A DNA stretch of 64,000 bases. Source: Ornithodoros turicata. Its lineage: Eukaryota; Arthropoda; Arachnida; Ixodida; Argasidae. Positions 44,601 through 55,124 of this stretch are shown here, one piece after another. Position 1 is the first letter of the stretch; each line of letters starts with the position of its first letter. Below the pieces are notes generated by a model. It was given only the letters and a program-made list of their open reading frames with translations, searched no databases and was not told where the DNA came from. The translations under genes and the position numbers were made by a program. The stretch covers positions 93,620,668-93,684,667 of the forward strand of contig NC_088203.1 in the NCBI RefSeq assembly GCF_037126465.1. Reading direction: 5' to 3'.

Positions 44601-45035
44601 AGTGAAAGTGGAATGAGTGAGCGAGTGGATGTGATTGTCCCTTCAAATGACGTAACCTTGGAAGTTTCTATAGACGACCTGTGCCCCTACGTCATTGATT
44701 ACGTAACGCCATCGCGCAACGCATGCTGGTGGGCACTATCAGCTTTATCAACCTATCAGCCGACGCGTTTTTCCCGCTTCTTGCCCACCACAGCAAAACA
44801 TAACCTCGAACCGGTCTTCTCGTGACTTCACATGTTTGTAAACAGAGGGTCGTCTATTGAATTGTATTTTGTGTTTGTGTCTACATGGCTCAATAAAAAG
44901 TTGTGTTCTGTGTTTAAAAAAAAAAGTGTTAGCTTAGCTCAATTGGTAGAGCCGTGGACCGGCAATCCAGAAGATGTGGGTTCGAGTTCCACAGCTGGGC
45001 TAACCTTTTCAGTGACTTCTTTCTTTCATAGATGT
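44600..45035 (+). mobile_element. tRNA-Ala-like SINE, split by a polyadenylated insertion
   Basis: The 5' module (44612-44665: GTGATTGTCCCTTCAAATGACG, then CCTTGGAAG) matches the SINE pair at 31.5 kb. The tRNA part (GTTAGCTTAGCTCAATTGG, anticodon loop CCGGCAA, GGGTTCGAGTTCC) starts at about 44932 and ends with CTAACCTTTTCAGTGACTTC. Between them 44670-44928 is foreign and ends AATAAA (44893) plus poly(A) (44918-44927), the mark of a retroposed RNA. Confidence 0.65.
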
Positions 45036-45184
45036 TGGTCCTCGTGCACAAGTGAATGCAGGCGTGAAAGCGAGGCTGTGTGATGCTGTGTTCCACACAT
45101 GCGAGCGCATTTATGAGAAACTTCCGGGTCTGCTGCCACGGGCTTCCTGGTAACGCAGAATAGCGGACACGGCGTGGCATTCTC

Positions 45185-45220
45185 TCTCTCTGTCTCTCTC
45201 TTTTTTTTTTTTTTTTAATT
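45185..45220 (+). repeat. (CT)n / poly(T) tract
   Basis: TCTCTCTCTGTCTCTCTC followed by about 16 T. It lies a short way after the SINE and could be the tail of a minus-strand retroposon. Confidence 0.7.
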
Positions 45221-45404
45221 TGTGGGTCGCGACCCATAGTTTGGGAGCCACTGCCCTAGGGGGTTTGGTTGTTGTGTTAATTCCTTGCGTTAATTCGTAC
45301 TGTTATGTTAATTCGTGTGTTAAGTCTCTCTGCACCGGTTTCCTTGGTTCCAGTATTTATACGTTGGATGCCTCTACCGGCATGCCAACGCACTAGTAGT
45401 GGAA

Positions 45405-45960
45405 GGTGTAACGGCGGCATTCGAACCATCATCGAGCTGGCTAGGGAATGGTCACGAGCAAGGAGGTTGAGGCGGGCAGGAAGAACACACGAGATACGAT
45501 TTGAGACTGGGAGGTAGCCGGGTCCGAATCCCTGTGCCGGCTGTGCTGTCTGTGTTTTTTTCTGGGGTTTCCTCACACGGTTTCAGACATATGTCGGCAC
45601 AGTTCCCTTAGAAGTCGGCCCAGGACGCACATTCCCCCAGAGCGTTAGTCGTAACGTTGTCCACCTCTGTGAGGCCGGCAACAGCGAGCTCTTTCATTAG
45701 CACCACCACCGCCAGATGCGATGTGGACCTGGAAGCAGGTGGACCTCCTAGGCTAGGATCAGATGCCCCCGTTCTATTAAACTCTTTGCTTGTCTACTCA
45801 TCCTGACATCACCTGCGTTTTCCGCAGACTTTACACACGACGCATACTTAATCCCCCTGTTCCCCGCTCGTCCTTGCTGCCCTCTCTCTATCTGTCCACG
45901 TCTGTACGCAGATCATAGCCACAGTTGCTTCGCGGCGCTAACACGGAATAAAAAAACAAA
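45405..45960 (+). mobile_element. SINE body (Ruka-like) with an interrupted 3' region
   Basis: A module GTGTAACGGCGGCATTCGAA leads into GACTGGGAGGTAGCCGGG and the standard body (GCCGGCTGTGCTGTCTGTG to GTGAGGCCGGCAACAGCGAG). At 45745-45815 a segment shared with 26565-26625 intervenes. A second SINE-type 3' end follows at 45830-45955 (GTCCACGTCTGTACGC..CGGCGCTAACACGGAATAAA). Mosaic of two SINE subfamilies. Confidence 0.65.
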
Positions 45961-46009
45961 AACAAAATTCTAGCAGGATAATGCACCCGTTTGTTATGGG
46001 GTCCAAATT

Positions 46010-46925
46010 GCCCGCATAGATTGAGAAGTTACCCGCCAAAAAGAACTCGTTACAAGTTAAGTTACCGCGTGCAAAATGTAACTAAGTTAATAACGAAGTT
46101 CTTACATGAAATCTAACTCGCAGTTACTGAGTTACTTAAAAAAAAGAACGAGTTACTTCCAAGTTACTTCGGACACAAAATAGCATCACGTAGGTGCAGC
46201 GCGCGTGAGCAGTTGAGTTAGACCTTGAGTTGCCTGCGGAGGAGTGCAACACGCTTAGATCGTTTTCCTTTATGCCCAGACCTCTCCCTGTTTGTAAATA
46301 AATGACGTCATAGTGTTCGACAGCGCCAAAATTTGGTAGAATTGAACTACGCTCGAAGCTAGAGGGGAACAAGGTCGCGCCCGAAAGCCACGGCCTTGAG
46401 GGGATTATGAGATGATCCCTTGAAGGGACGCGATACTCGGTCCTACTTTTCTTTCAATGGGAGAAGCGAACAAGTGCCCGTTCGTGGAACCCAGCCGTCC
46501 TTCCGCTTTGTTTCGGTTTCAGTCTGTCTACTAATGTCATGATGACGTTTCTCTGGTAGAGGTCTATTCGAACGCTTTGCATCTTACCCTCTGTGGGCGC
46601 ACAACGGTTCAGCTTCATTTCAATGGCAGCGGTTGTTACTTCCTGAATAAAATACTGTCACTCACTGAACATCACGTTTTATGGCAAAATATGCCCTGAA
46701 GGAACCGGAGAGAAATCAAGAAAATGTGTGGACGTGAGTGAAATGCGAGTTAAAAGTAACTTGGAACTTAACTTTAGTTACTTTGGTAAAGTTACCCAAA
46801 AAAGGAACGAGTTCCTCTGAAAGTTACCACGGCGCAAAAGTACCGAGTTAAGCTACAAGTTACCAAAAAAAGGAACTTAGTTACAGTAACGAGTTACTTG
46901 TAACGAGTTACCTCGAACTCTGGGA
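46010..46925. mobile_element. hAT-like element rich in 'GTAACGAGTTAC', split by the 288-bp MITE
   Basis: Both flanks are full of AGTTAC/GTAACT phrases in opposite orientations (46030-46160 and 46750-46915), and the right end GAGTTACCTCGAACTCTG fits a known hAT-like TIR style. No transposase. The left end is decayed and the target duplication is not resolved. The MITE at 46278-46565 sits in the middle. Confidence 0.55.
46278..46565. mobile_element. 288-bp MITE, copy 2
   Basis: Full-length partner of 22841-23128: ends AGACCTCTCC / GGTAGAGGTCT, same length, same orientation, substitutions throughout. Inserted in the GTAAC-rich element. Confidence 0.8.
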
Positions 46926-47189
46926 TGGAGAGTATACCGACGAATGGTGAGGCCACCACATTCTCCGACAAGAACCCAGTCGGTCTGGTGGAGGGGTCTA
47001 TTGACCGTCTAGTCTGTCGTCTAGTCTGTGCCTATCTATATGGGCAGCTACCCAAACAGTATGGGTCAACATCTATCTGGAGATCTTACGTCCACTTGTG
47101 GAGTCGATGCCACCCCATAATTAACCCAGGATCATAGTTGGCTCACGATCCAAAAGTTACTCATCAAAAATCAACTGGGGTAATGTTAC

Positions 47190-47430
47190 CTGCCCCTGGA
47201 CCAACGAAAGCAGCACAATGTACTCGAAATACCAGTACAGTAAGCTGTTTTGATAAGTCAGCGCTGCTTACCCTTCCACTTATGCTCGAAATAAGCCAGT
47301 AAACTGACAATACCACTACCCCTGTCCACGCCAATCTGCATACCTGTGCGTTCAAAGTTTCTTTCACTTTCTGTTTGTGAAGCTTCACAAAGGGAAGCCT
47401 TCTTCTGGGGCATAACAATGTAAATGATCA
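47190..47430. other. Segment sharing AGCAGCACAATGTACT with the satellite
   Basis: 47211-47226 is identical to the 127-bp monomer core AGCAGCACAATGTACT. It is followed by a different text containing an inverted 'CGAAATA' pair and 'CACTACCCCTGTCCACGCC', faintly like the monomer's CCGTCCACCCC. It may be a diverged single element of the satellite's parent family. Confidence 0.35.
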
Positions 47431-47729
47431 TGCTCGGCGCAATATTTGTTCATTCTATATGAACAGACAGCTGGTGTTTGCGTGGGTATATATATCTAGA
47501 GCGCACTCGTTGCGCTTTGTGCATTGCAAACGCTTTTTTCCTATCGCACAACTGGTGGCACTTCCGTTTTCCTTCCTGATCAGTATTGTTTTATTTCACG
47601 ATCGTTCCTCGTGGCTTGAATCTAGTCGCATGACGGCTGTAAAAGATTTCCTGAAGCCTATTTCTGGTGTTTATAGACGACTTGGTAGCATTTCTTGATG
47701 TGCCGACAATTTTATTATTATTTGATTAA

Positions 47730-48420
47730 TTGATTATTTCTTCAAAGCTGTGATATTGTGGATCTGTATGAAAGGGCGAACAATGCAGTAACAAAGCTGA
47801 GAGCTTGGCTTAAGTATAATAAATTGTTAGTGAGCTCATCTAAGCCATCGTATGTTATATTTAGACCACCGCAGATTCCCACAAGTACATACACTCAGGA
47901 TGTACTTCTCGGTTCTGACGTCATTAATAGATGTTCATCGGGTAAAATATTAGGGATTCTACACTCTTAAAAAAAAGGGTGTACTTAAACTCCTTTCCTT
48001 GCCACATATATAACACCCTTTTGGAGAGTACAATTACGCTCAAAAGGGTATCTCCTCACTCCCGCAAGGGAGTAGCATAACACCTTCTCCCTGCCGGGGA
48101 GTAATATTACTCTCCAGTAGGGAGAAAGTTGTTACGCTACTCCCTTGAGGGAGTGAGGAGATACCCTTTTGAGCGTAATTGTACTCTCCAAAAGGGTATT
48201 ATATATGTGGCAAAAAAAGGAGTGAAAGTACACCCTTTTTTTTAAGAGTGATACTCGATGAGCACTTGCAGTGGCATGAACATATTTCTTACATCTGTAA
48301 AAAAATCTCTTTTGGCACTTATGCAATAGCCAAGTTAAAATTTCTTTTCCCCTTGCACTCTTAGAACAATCTACATGTCCTTTATCCAAAGCCATATTTC
48401 TTTCCATTTTTGGAATGACG
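47730..48420 (+). pseudogene. LINE C-terminal fragment split by a MITE
   Basis: The plus frame DIVDLYERANNAVTKLRAWL, KPSYVIFRP, KILGI is the post-YADD region of a CR1/L2-type LINE. After the MITE it resumes LDEHLQWHEHISYICKKIS. Start and end are truncated. Confidence 0.7.
47962..48250. mobile_element. MITE, near-perfect palindrome (289 bp)
   Basis: The ends are CACTCTTAAAAAAAAGGGTG and its complement. The arms pair along almost the whole length (CTCTCCAAAAGGGT, CTCAAAAGGGTATCTCCTCA, ACTCCC..GGGAGT). A 3-bp .TA may be duplicated. It splits LINE coding between LGI and LDEH. Confidence 0.85.
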
Positions 48421-48770
48421 TTTCATGTTGGAGAAAGGAAGCGCATTCTTTTCCGTTTCCATGACGACGTAAGCGGTTCTAAGGAGGGAGACGGCCAGCA
48501 AACCGGCTTCGGTATGGTGACCTTCGGGAACTTCGGGCAAGCGTCACACCTAAAGCGTCACTTCCTGTTCGTCTGCCAATGTATCTCGGCGCTGTTCGGC
48601 GCCAGCGTCGACGGTGGCTCGAAAAAAACGACGGTGGCCGTTTTAAAAACCCAATAGTAAAAGAACAGTTCAAGTGAGGAATGTGGGATTTTGCGTGTCG
48701 GCTCCATGGACTAGAACGTGTGAATCGTGTTTTATGTCGTTGTAAGTTCTGTGTTGCATCATCTATATTA
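48420..48770. other. No feature recognised
   Basis: A plus frame of 80 codons (48415-48657) shows no family signature. Possibly the flank of the LINE fragment. Confidence 0.35.
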
Positions 48771-48771
48771 G

Positions 48772-49072
48772 ACCAGCGGCATGGCCGAGGGGGTTAAGGC
48801 GTCCCGCTCGTTAATTGGTGGCGGTAGACAAGGTCGTGCTGTAGACTGGGAGGTGGTAAGTTCCAATCCTACCACCGGCTGTGCTGTCTGAGGTTTTCCC
48901 TGGGTTTCCCGAAGACTTTCCAGACGAATGTCGGCACAGTTCCCCCTGAAGTCGGCCCAGTGCGCACACTAACCCCCATGTCACCCACTCCTTCCTACTG
49001 TCCTCTCTCCATCTGTCCACATCTGTACGCCGCTCAAAGTCACTTCGCGGCGCTAACACCGAATAAAAAAAA
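48772..49072 (+). mobile_element. Full-length tRNA-derived SINE (Ruka-like)
   Basis: Best complete copy in the window. The tRNA-Ser/Leu-like head has A box TGGCCGAGGGGGTTAAGGCG and a B box decayed to GTTCCAATCC. The body runs GCCGGCTGTGCTGTCTGAGG, GTCGGCACAGTTCCCCCTG, ATCTGTCCACATCTGTACGC, and ends CGGCGCTAACACCGAATAAA plus poly(A). The AATAAAAAAA end suggests an A-tailed SINE mobilised by an L1-like LINE. Confidence 0.85.
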
Positions 49073-49074
49073 AA

Positions 49075-49790
49075 TCAAAATCATCTATATCAGGAACAAC
49101 CTATACCCCAAAGCCGTGGTATGTGGCCCACGTAGCTCCATCATGGCTCAATGCGGCCCGCGGACACGAATGAGTTCGGCACCCCTGCTGTACACTGTAT
49201 ACGTTTCTAAACACCCTACCTAAAAACCCCCTGTCTACCTACCTGAGAACATGTCCCTGTCCCCTGTCGAATCCGATCTGCATCGAACTTCCCTAGCACG
49301 CTCGAGTTTTGACGCTGCTACACGGCCACTTTCAATGCGCATTGAATGGTTGACCTGTGCAAATGAATAAACGGAACTCATTAATTTCGCGTTTCCTATA
49401 TAACAGCGATATTAGTTGTAATTTATCGTATACCGATGTAAGCATCATTTGTAGCTTCGCGCGCATGTCCGTCTTAAGTTATGACAGTTCACCGGGGTCG
49501 AGGATGCAAATGGCGGCCGTCGAGCCGTCTTGAAATTCTCAATCCTGTTATGGGAACTGTCTTGAGTCAAGCAGGATCAAAGTTCGATCCTGCTTGGAAG
49601 CGGCCGTGTAGCACCATCCGATTTGCATTGGGTTCAAGCAGCTTCGGTCGAGCAGGATCGAAAATGCCCGTGTGACAGGGGTACAGGGGTATAAAAAATA
49701 AAACCATTGGTCATGGAGGTTTATCAAATTTATTCGGGCGAGTTCGAAAAAGATACTGCTGCACAACAACATGATGAGGATGATGACAAT
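49075..49790. other. No gene; one hairpin
   Basis: A short hairpin CAAGCAGGATC / GATCCTGCTTG at 49568-49598, and a second GAGCAGGATCGAAAATGCCC at 49651, suggest a small MITE. Nothing else supported. Confidence 0.35.
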
Positions 49791-49794
49791 CCTG

Positions 49795-49935
49795 TTGGCT
49801 ATTCCCTTTGAGACAACAACGACAATAGATGATGACGATGAAATGGGGTGTTTCACCCCGGTGGTGCGGTACCCTGCCCCATTGCACGTGATGCACGTGT
49901 GCCGTAAAATCGAGACGTGAATCTTCTGCTGTGCA
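49795..49935 (-). mobile_element. LINE 3'-end fragment (CATCAT tail)
   Basis: GATGATGACGATGAAATGGG and GTTTCACCCCGGTGGTGCGG on the plus strand parallel 50380-50430 (GATGATGAGG..TTCACCGCCGCTGAGGCGG). Read on the minus strand this is the 3' terminus of the I/jockey-like LINE described at 50376. Confidence 0.5.
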
Positions 49936-50209
49936 CCATGGAATAGCATTGGCAGAAAAACAATGGCGAAGCACGTTCTGTACCCAGCTGTGTGCTACGT
50001 GGAGATTGGTTTAACTGGGGCGCGTGTCACCAGCCATCTACTGGTGAAAGAACGAAATAATCTTGGGGTATAAAACAAGAAGGGGAATGGCTTTGTGGAG
50101 CGGTTTCTTCACGTACTCAGCGTGAACTCCTCGCTTCGTTGGGAAGCGCGCAAGGGATTGAGAGAGACTGAGAGCTGGAGTGTGAGGTGCCAGCAGCGCA
50201 ACCGTAAGG

Positions 50210-50370
50210 CAAGTTATGAGTCCGTCTGCAGTGCATAGGTGGTAGAGAACGAAAATATAAAGGGATGCCTGGTACACAACACGAACACAGAGAATAAGGA
50301 GTCTCGTGTACCGAAGTGTGGAGGAAAGAATAAGGAGTAACGTTTCGAGTGAAAGCTCTTCTTCAGACAC
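50210..50370 (-). mobile_element. Penelope-like terminus with hammerhead-like core
   Basis: At 50342-50366 on the minus strand CTGAAGA is followed by a GAG/CTC stem with loop CTTTCA and then GAAAC: correct CUGANGA and GAAA blocks with a three-pair stem II. Downstream text CTCCTTATTCTTTCCTCC..CACTTCGGTACACGAG is repeated in inverted orientation at 52365-52400. Typical of Penelope-like element ends. Confidence 0.6.
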
Positions 50371-50375
50371 ACACA

Positions 50376-52320
50376 TACATTGGATGATGATGAGGTGGAC
50401 GATTCACCGCCGCTGAGGCGGTACACTGCCCTATTGCGCGTTGGGAAAAGATGGGGGGATGATGATGGGGGGCTTTCAGAGAGCCGTCACCAGACTCGTG
50501 GAGCACAAGTACTCCGCAAGAAGACGAAGGCCTTGCATCTGGTGAGCAGGTCCTCGAAGAAGCAGGTCCTCCCCGCGAAGGTCCTCGGACCGTGCTCGGA
50601 CATTCGCGAGGTTGAACGGCCGCTTGTCAGTACGTTGCATAGAGACTTCCATTAGTGCACGCTCGTGGTGATATTGCCTACAAGCCAGAATGACGTGGCA
50701 GAGGTCGCCGTGCACTCCACAAGTGGGGCAGAAGGAAGACGAGGTGGAGCCGAGACGCTGTTGGAAGCAGGGGTCGAAACCGGAACTGAACCGTAACCGA
50801 AAACCGCGAAAAACCGTTAGTTTTTGCCGAACCGAATCCGAACCAAACGGTAGACATTTTTTCTCTCCCCTTCAACGAACCGGAACTGAACCGAAAAAAT
50901 ATGATGCGGTAACCGGTTCGCCAGACGGTAAAAACGCCTATACCTTCCCACTCGACTGCCGCGCATAAGCTCCCTGCATCGCTCGGAATCTTTTCCAATT
51001 CATAGAGCGGACAATTTGATAAACCTAGAAGTGGTGAGTCCATGCACCTCCTACAGCGTCACCTCCAAAAGGTTCACGACATTCCTGTGCATTTTTGTGA
51101 CTCGAGGTGTAAAAAAAAAGATGTGCTACACGACAGCTAAACTTTGCATTGTTGCCTTGGCTGCTTACATTCATTCAGCGTCGCAGTGTGAAGGCGACGT
51201 AAATTTTAATAGACCACAGTGACATCCACAAGCAACGCAGATTTCTAGCGACCACGGGAAAGAGGTTGGACTGTGGTCCAGAGCATGGAGGAAGGAAACA
51301 CAGGAGCGACCTCTCGCCCTCTTTCCAATGGGGAGCAGCGTGCCGGCCTGTGCATGGTACTCCTATACTCCTATCTATCACATGACCGCTTTCTTCTCGT
51401 TTTTTCCTTTGGAAATTGGCGATAGCCTTTTGCAATGGGATTCAATTATATGCTGTACGCCATTTCCCAGTACTTTTCGCTACAGTAAAGGATGATCTGC
51501 TACGAACTGCATGGTTCTCTGTATTATTTGTAGTTGTACCTATGAAGTGCAGAGGCGAGGGAGTAAGAGGAAGGAAGGAGGAGCAAGCAATCGCCGGAAC
51601 CTGATATTACTCACATGTGGTACACTGATTAGCACAGCACACGTAAACCGGTTCGAACCGATTAATATCCGTTCAAACCGTTATTTTGGTTGCGCTGAAC
51701 CCGAACCCGAACCAAACCGATAACCTTGGACCGGAACTTGAACCGAACCCCCCAAAATAACGGTTCTGAGCCCTAGTTGAAAGGCAGGTGTAAAGGCAAC
51801 GTTGAGCCTCATGCGGTGGAAGAGAGCAGTAAAGGGGCGCGGTAGTCGCGGAGGAAGTACGAGAGAAAGCCCGGGGTCTACATCCGAGAGAAGGGAGTGA
51901 GCTATGTCGTGTTGCCACTGAGCCTGCATCTTGGGGCCGGTGAGTGTAGAAAGGAGATGTCATCGGTCGCCCGACGACATCATTATCGGGGAAAAAGCTG
52001 CATGCTGACGGGCGCTCGGCGGCTCTCTCTGCTTCTTCTTGCCGCTGATGCCGACATGTCCGCGGATCCACTGCAATGCGATAGTGTGTCCTGCAATGGC
52101 CGCCTCCTTATAAACTTGCAGGATGTCAAAGACAACAGGACCGAGGGACCCACGTATCCCCAAGTTGGCCACACACTGGAGCGCGGGTCTTGAGTCTGTA
52201 AAGACGACCCAGGACTGAGCTGGACTTCCGGATATTTTTTGCATAGCAAAGAGAATGGCGTCTTCTTCAGACGAGTGGGACAGAAAGAGGGGATCGCCGG
52301 GTGACGTGCTGTACGTACCA
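50376..52320 (-). pseudogene. I/jockey-type LINE 3' half (RNase H, Cys/His end), split by a hAT
   Basis: Minus strand: SSEEDAILFAMQK and FTDSRPALQCVANLG..TIALQWIRGHVGISG (RNase H, 51950-52270), then HRMRLNVAFTPAFQ (about 51785-51850). After the hAT insertion comes CPTCGVHGDLCHVILACRQY (a C-terminal Cys/His motif, about 50665-50760). The 3' end has a CATCATCAT tail at 50376-50400. Frameshifts break it; EN and RT are absent. Confidence 0.75.
50768..51775. mobile_element. Non-autonomous hAT-like element, near-perfect 8-bp TSD
   Basis: The ends CAGGGGTCGAAACCG / CGGTTCTGAGCCCTA are imperfect TIRs, flanked by GTTGGAAG (50760-50767) and GTTGAAAG (51776-51783). Subterminal zones are packed with 'AACCG/CCGAACCG' repeats (50775-50910 and 51640-51770). 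It interrupts the LINE. Interior non-coding. Confidence 0.8.
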
Positions 52321-52324
52321 CCCA

Positions 52325-52475
52325 GCCCGCTAGGGGGCTAACGGTATTAGACACGACCGAAACGTTCGTCCTTATTCTTTACTCCCCACTTCGGCACACG
52401 AGTCTCATAATTTTCTGTGTAGGTGGTAGAGGATGAGTAGACACGAAAGGCAGTGTGGCAATGAAAAAGCGATGA
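52325..52475 (+). mobile_element. Penelope-like terminus, inverted partner of 50210-50370
   Basis: GACCGAAACGTTCGTCCTTATTC, CACTTCGGCACACGAGTCTC and GTGGTAGAGGATGAG mirror the minus-strand text at 50210-50350. The CUGANGA part is not present here. A (GA)n run at 52500-52520 follows. Confidence 0.5.
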
Positions 52476-52559
52476 ATCGAACTTCAGAACTGCTAAACAG
52501 AGAGAGAAAGAGAGAGAGAAATGCGTTAGTAACACCAACGTGACGCGCCCCTATTTGAA

Positions 52560-54252
<1,693 letters not shown>

Positions 54253-54259
54253 TACATAC

Positions 54260-55120
54260 ATACAACTTTTTCCGCTTTGACACTCCTAATGCTCACGTGA
54301 GCGACACGTGGGGACACCCGAATTCGGTAAGGTATTGGAGACACGAGATTTAGTGCGTATTAAAGGAGCAAGGAGCCTTCTTATTTTCTTTCTTTCCGCG
54401 GTTGCATTTTGCATTGCTCGACCGGTCCTTCTCGCTGGTAGACTATCATCGGGAGCCAATAAAAAGTGGTCCGCTCACCTGTCGTCACCATACGTCAGGA
54501 ATATAGCAGGAATTGCCGCTACTTCTCGCAGAAAATTTGCGCTTCCAAAGGGTCTTCCAAAGGGGTGCTTCCAAAGTTTTGCGTGACAATTCCTGAGCGA
54601 ACTATGTTCATATCACGCTGTAGGAAAACATATGTTCGAAATGCCTTCCCTGGTAGTTAAAAAAAAGCAGCCGTGAGCGATGCAGCGTGATCGTAGAAAA
54701 ACGGTCCGATCTCATGGCGTGACGTAATCAGGCCCATGTGACGTAGAATCAGCGCTGCGAGCACTCACGAGGTCCCATTTTCCACTGAAACTTCGCCTGC
54801 TACGGACGCTATGTCCGCAGCGCTACTTGCGGCGAACTCTCCATGTCACAGAGTGACATCAGCATCACTCATTCACTTTCGGTCTTTCTGAAAGAGGGGA
54901 GGGATTTCAAGGAGGAGAGAGAGAGGAGAGGGGAGGATGAGACGAGGAGAGAGAGAGCAGAGAGATTTCTGAGGGAGGGGAGAGATTTCTAGAGGGCGTG
55001 CAGGTCAAACACCTCGCGCGCATGCTGAGTAATAATAGTAAATAATCTTGGTTCATATATCGTTCAAGTGTGCTAACTTGCAAAAAATAAAAAGTAGAGC
55101 AAAGGTAGTAAGCCATCCAA
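54260..55120. other. No gene; purine-rich tract at 54890-54985
   Basis: 54446-54465 repeats 20 bases seen at 52759-52778 (TCATCGGGAGCCAATAAAAA). At 54890-54985 the plus strand is nearly all G/A (GAGAGGGGAGGA..). Nothing else recognised. Confidence 0.5.
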
Positions 55121-55124
55121 ATTG

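Noticed and set aside
48415..48657. An 80-codon frame as a gene
   Set aside because: No family motifs, weak start context and adjacent to a truncated LINE. Unsupported.
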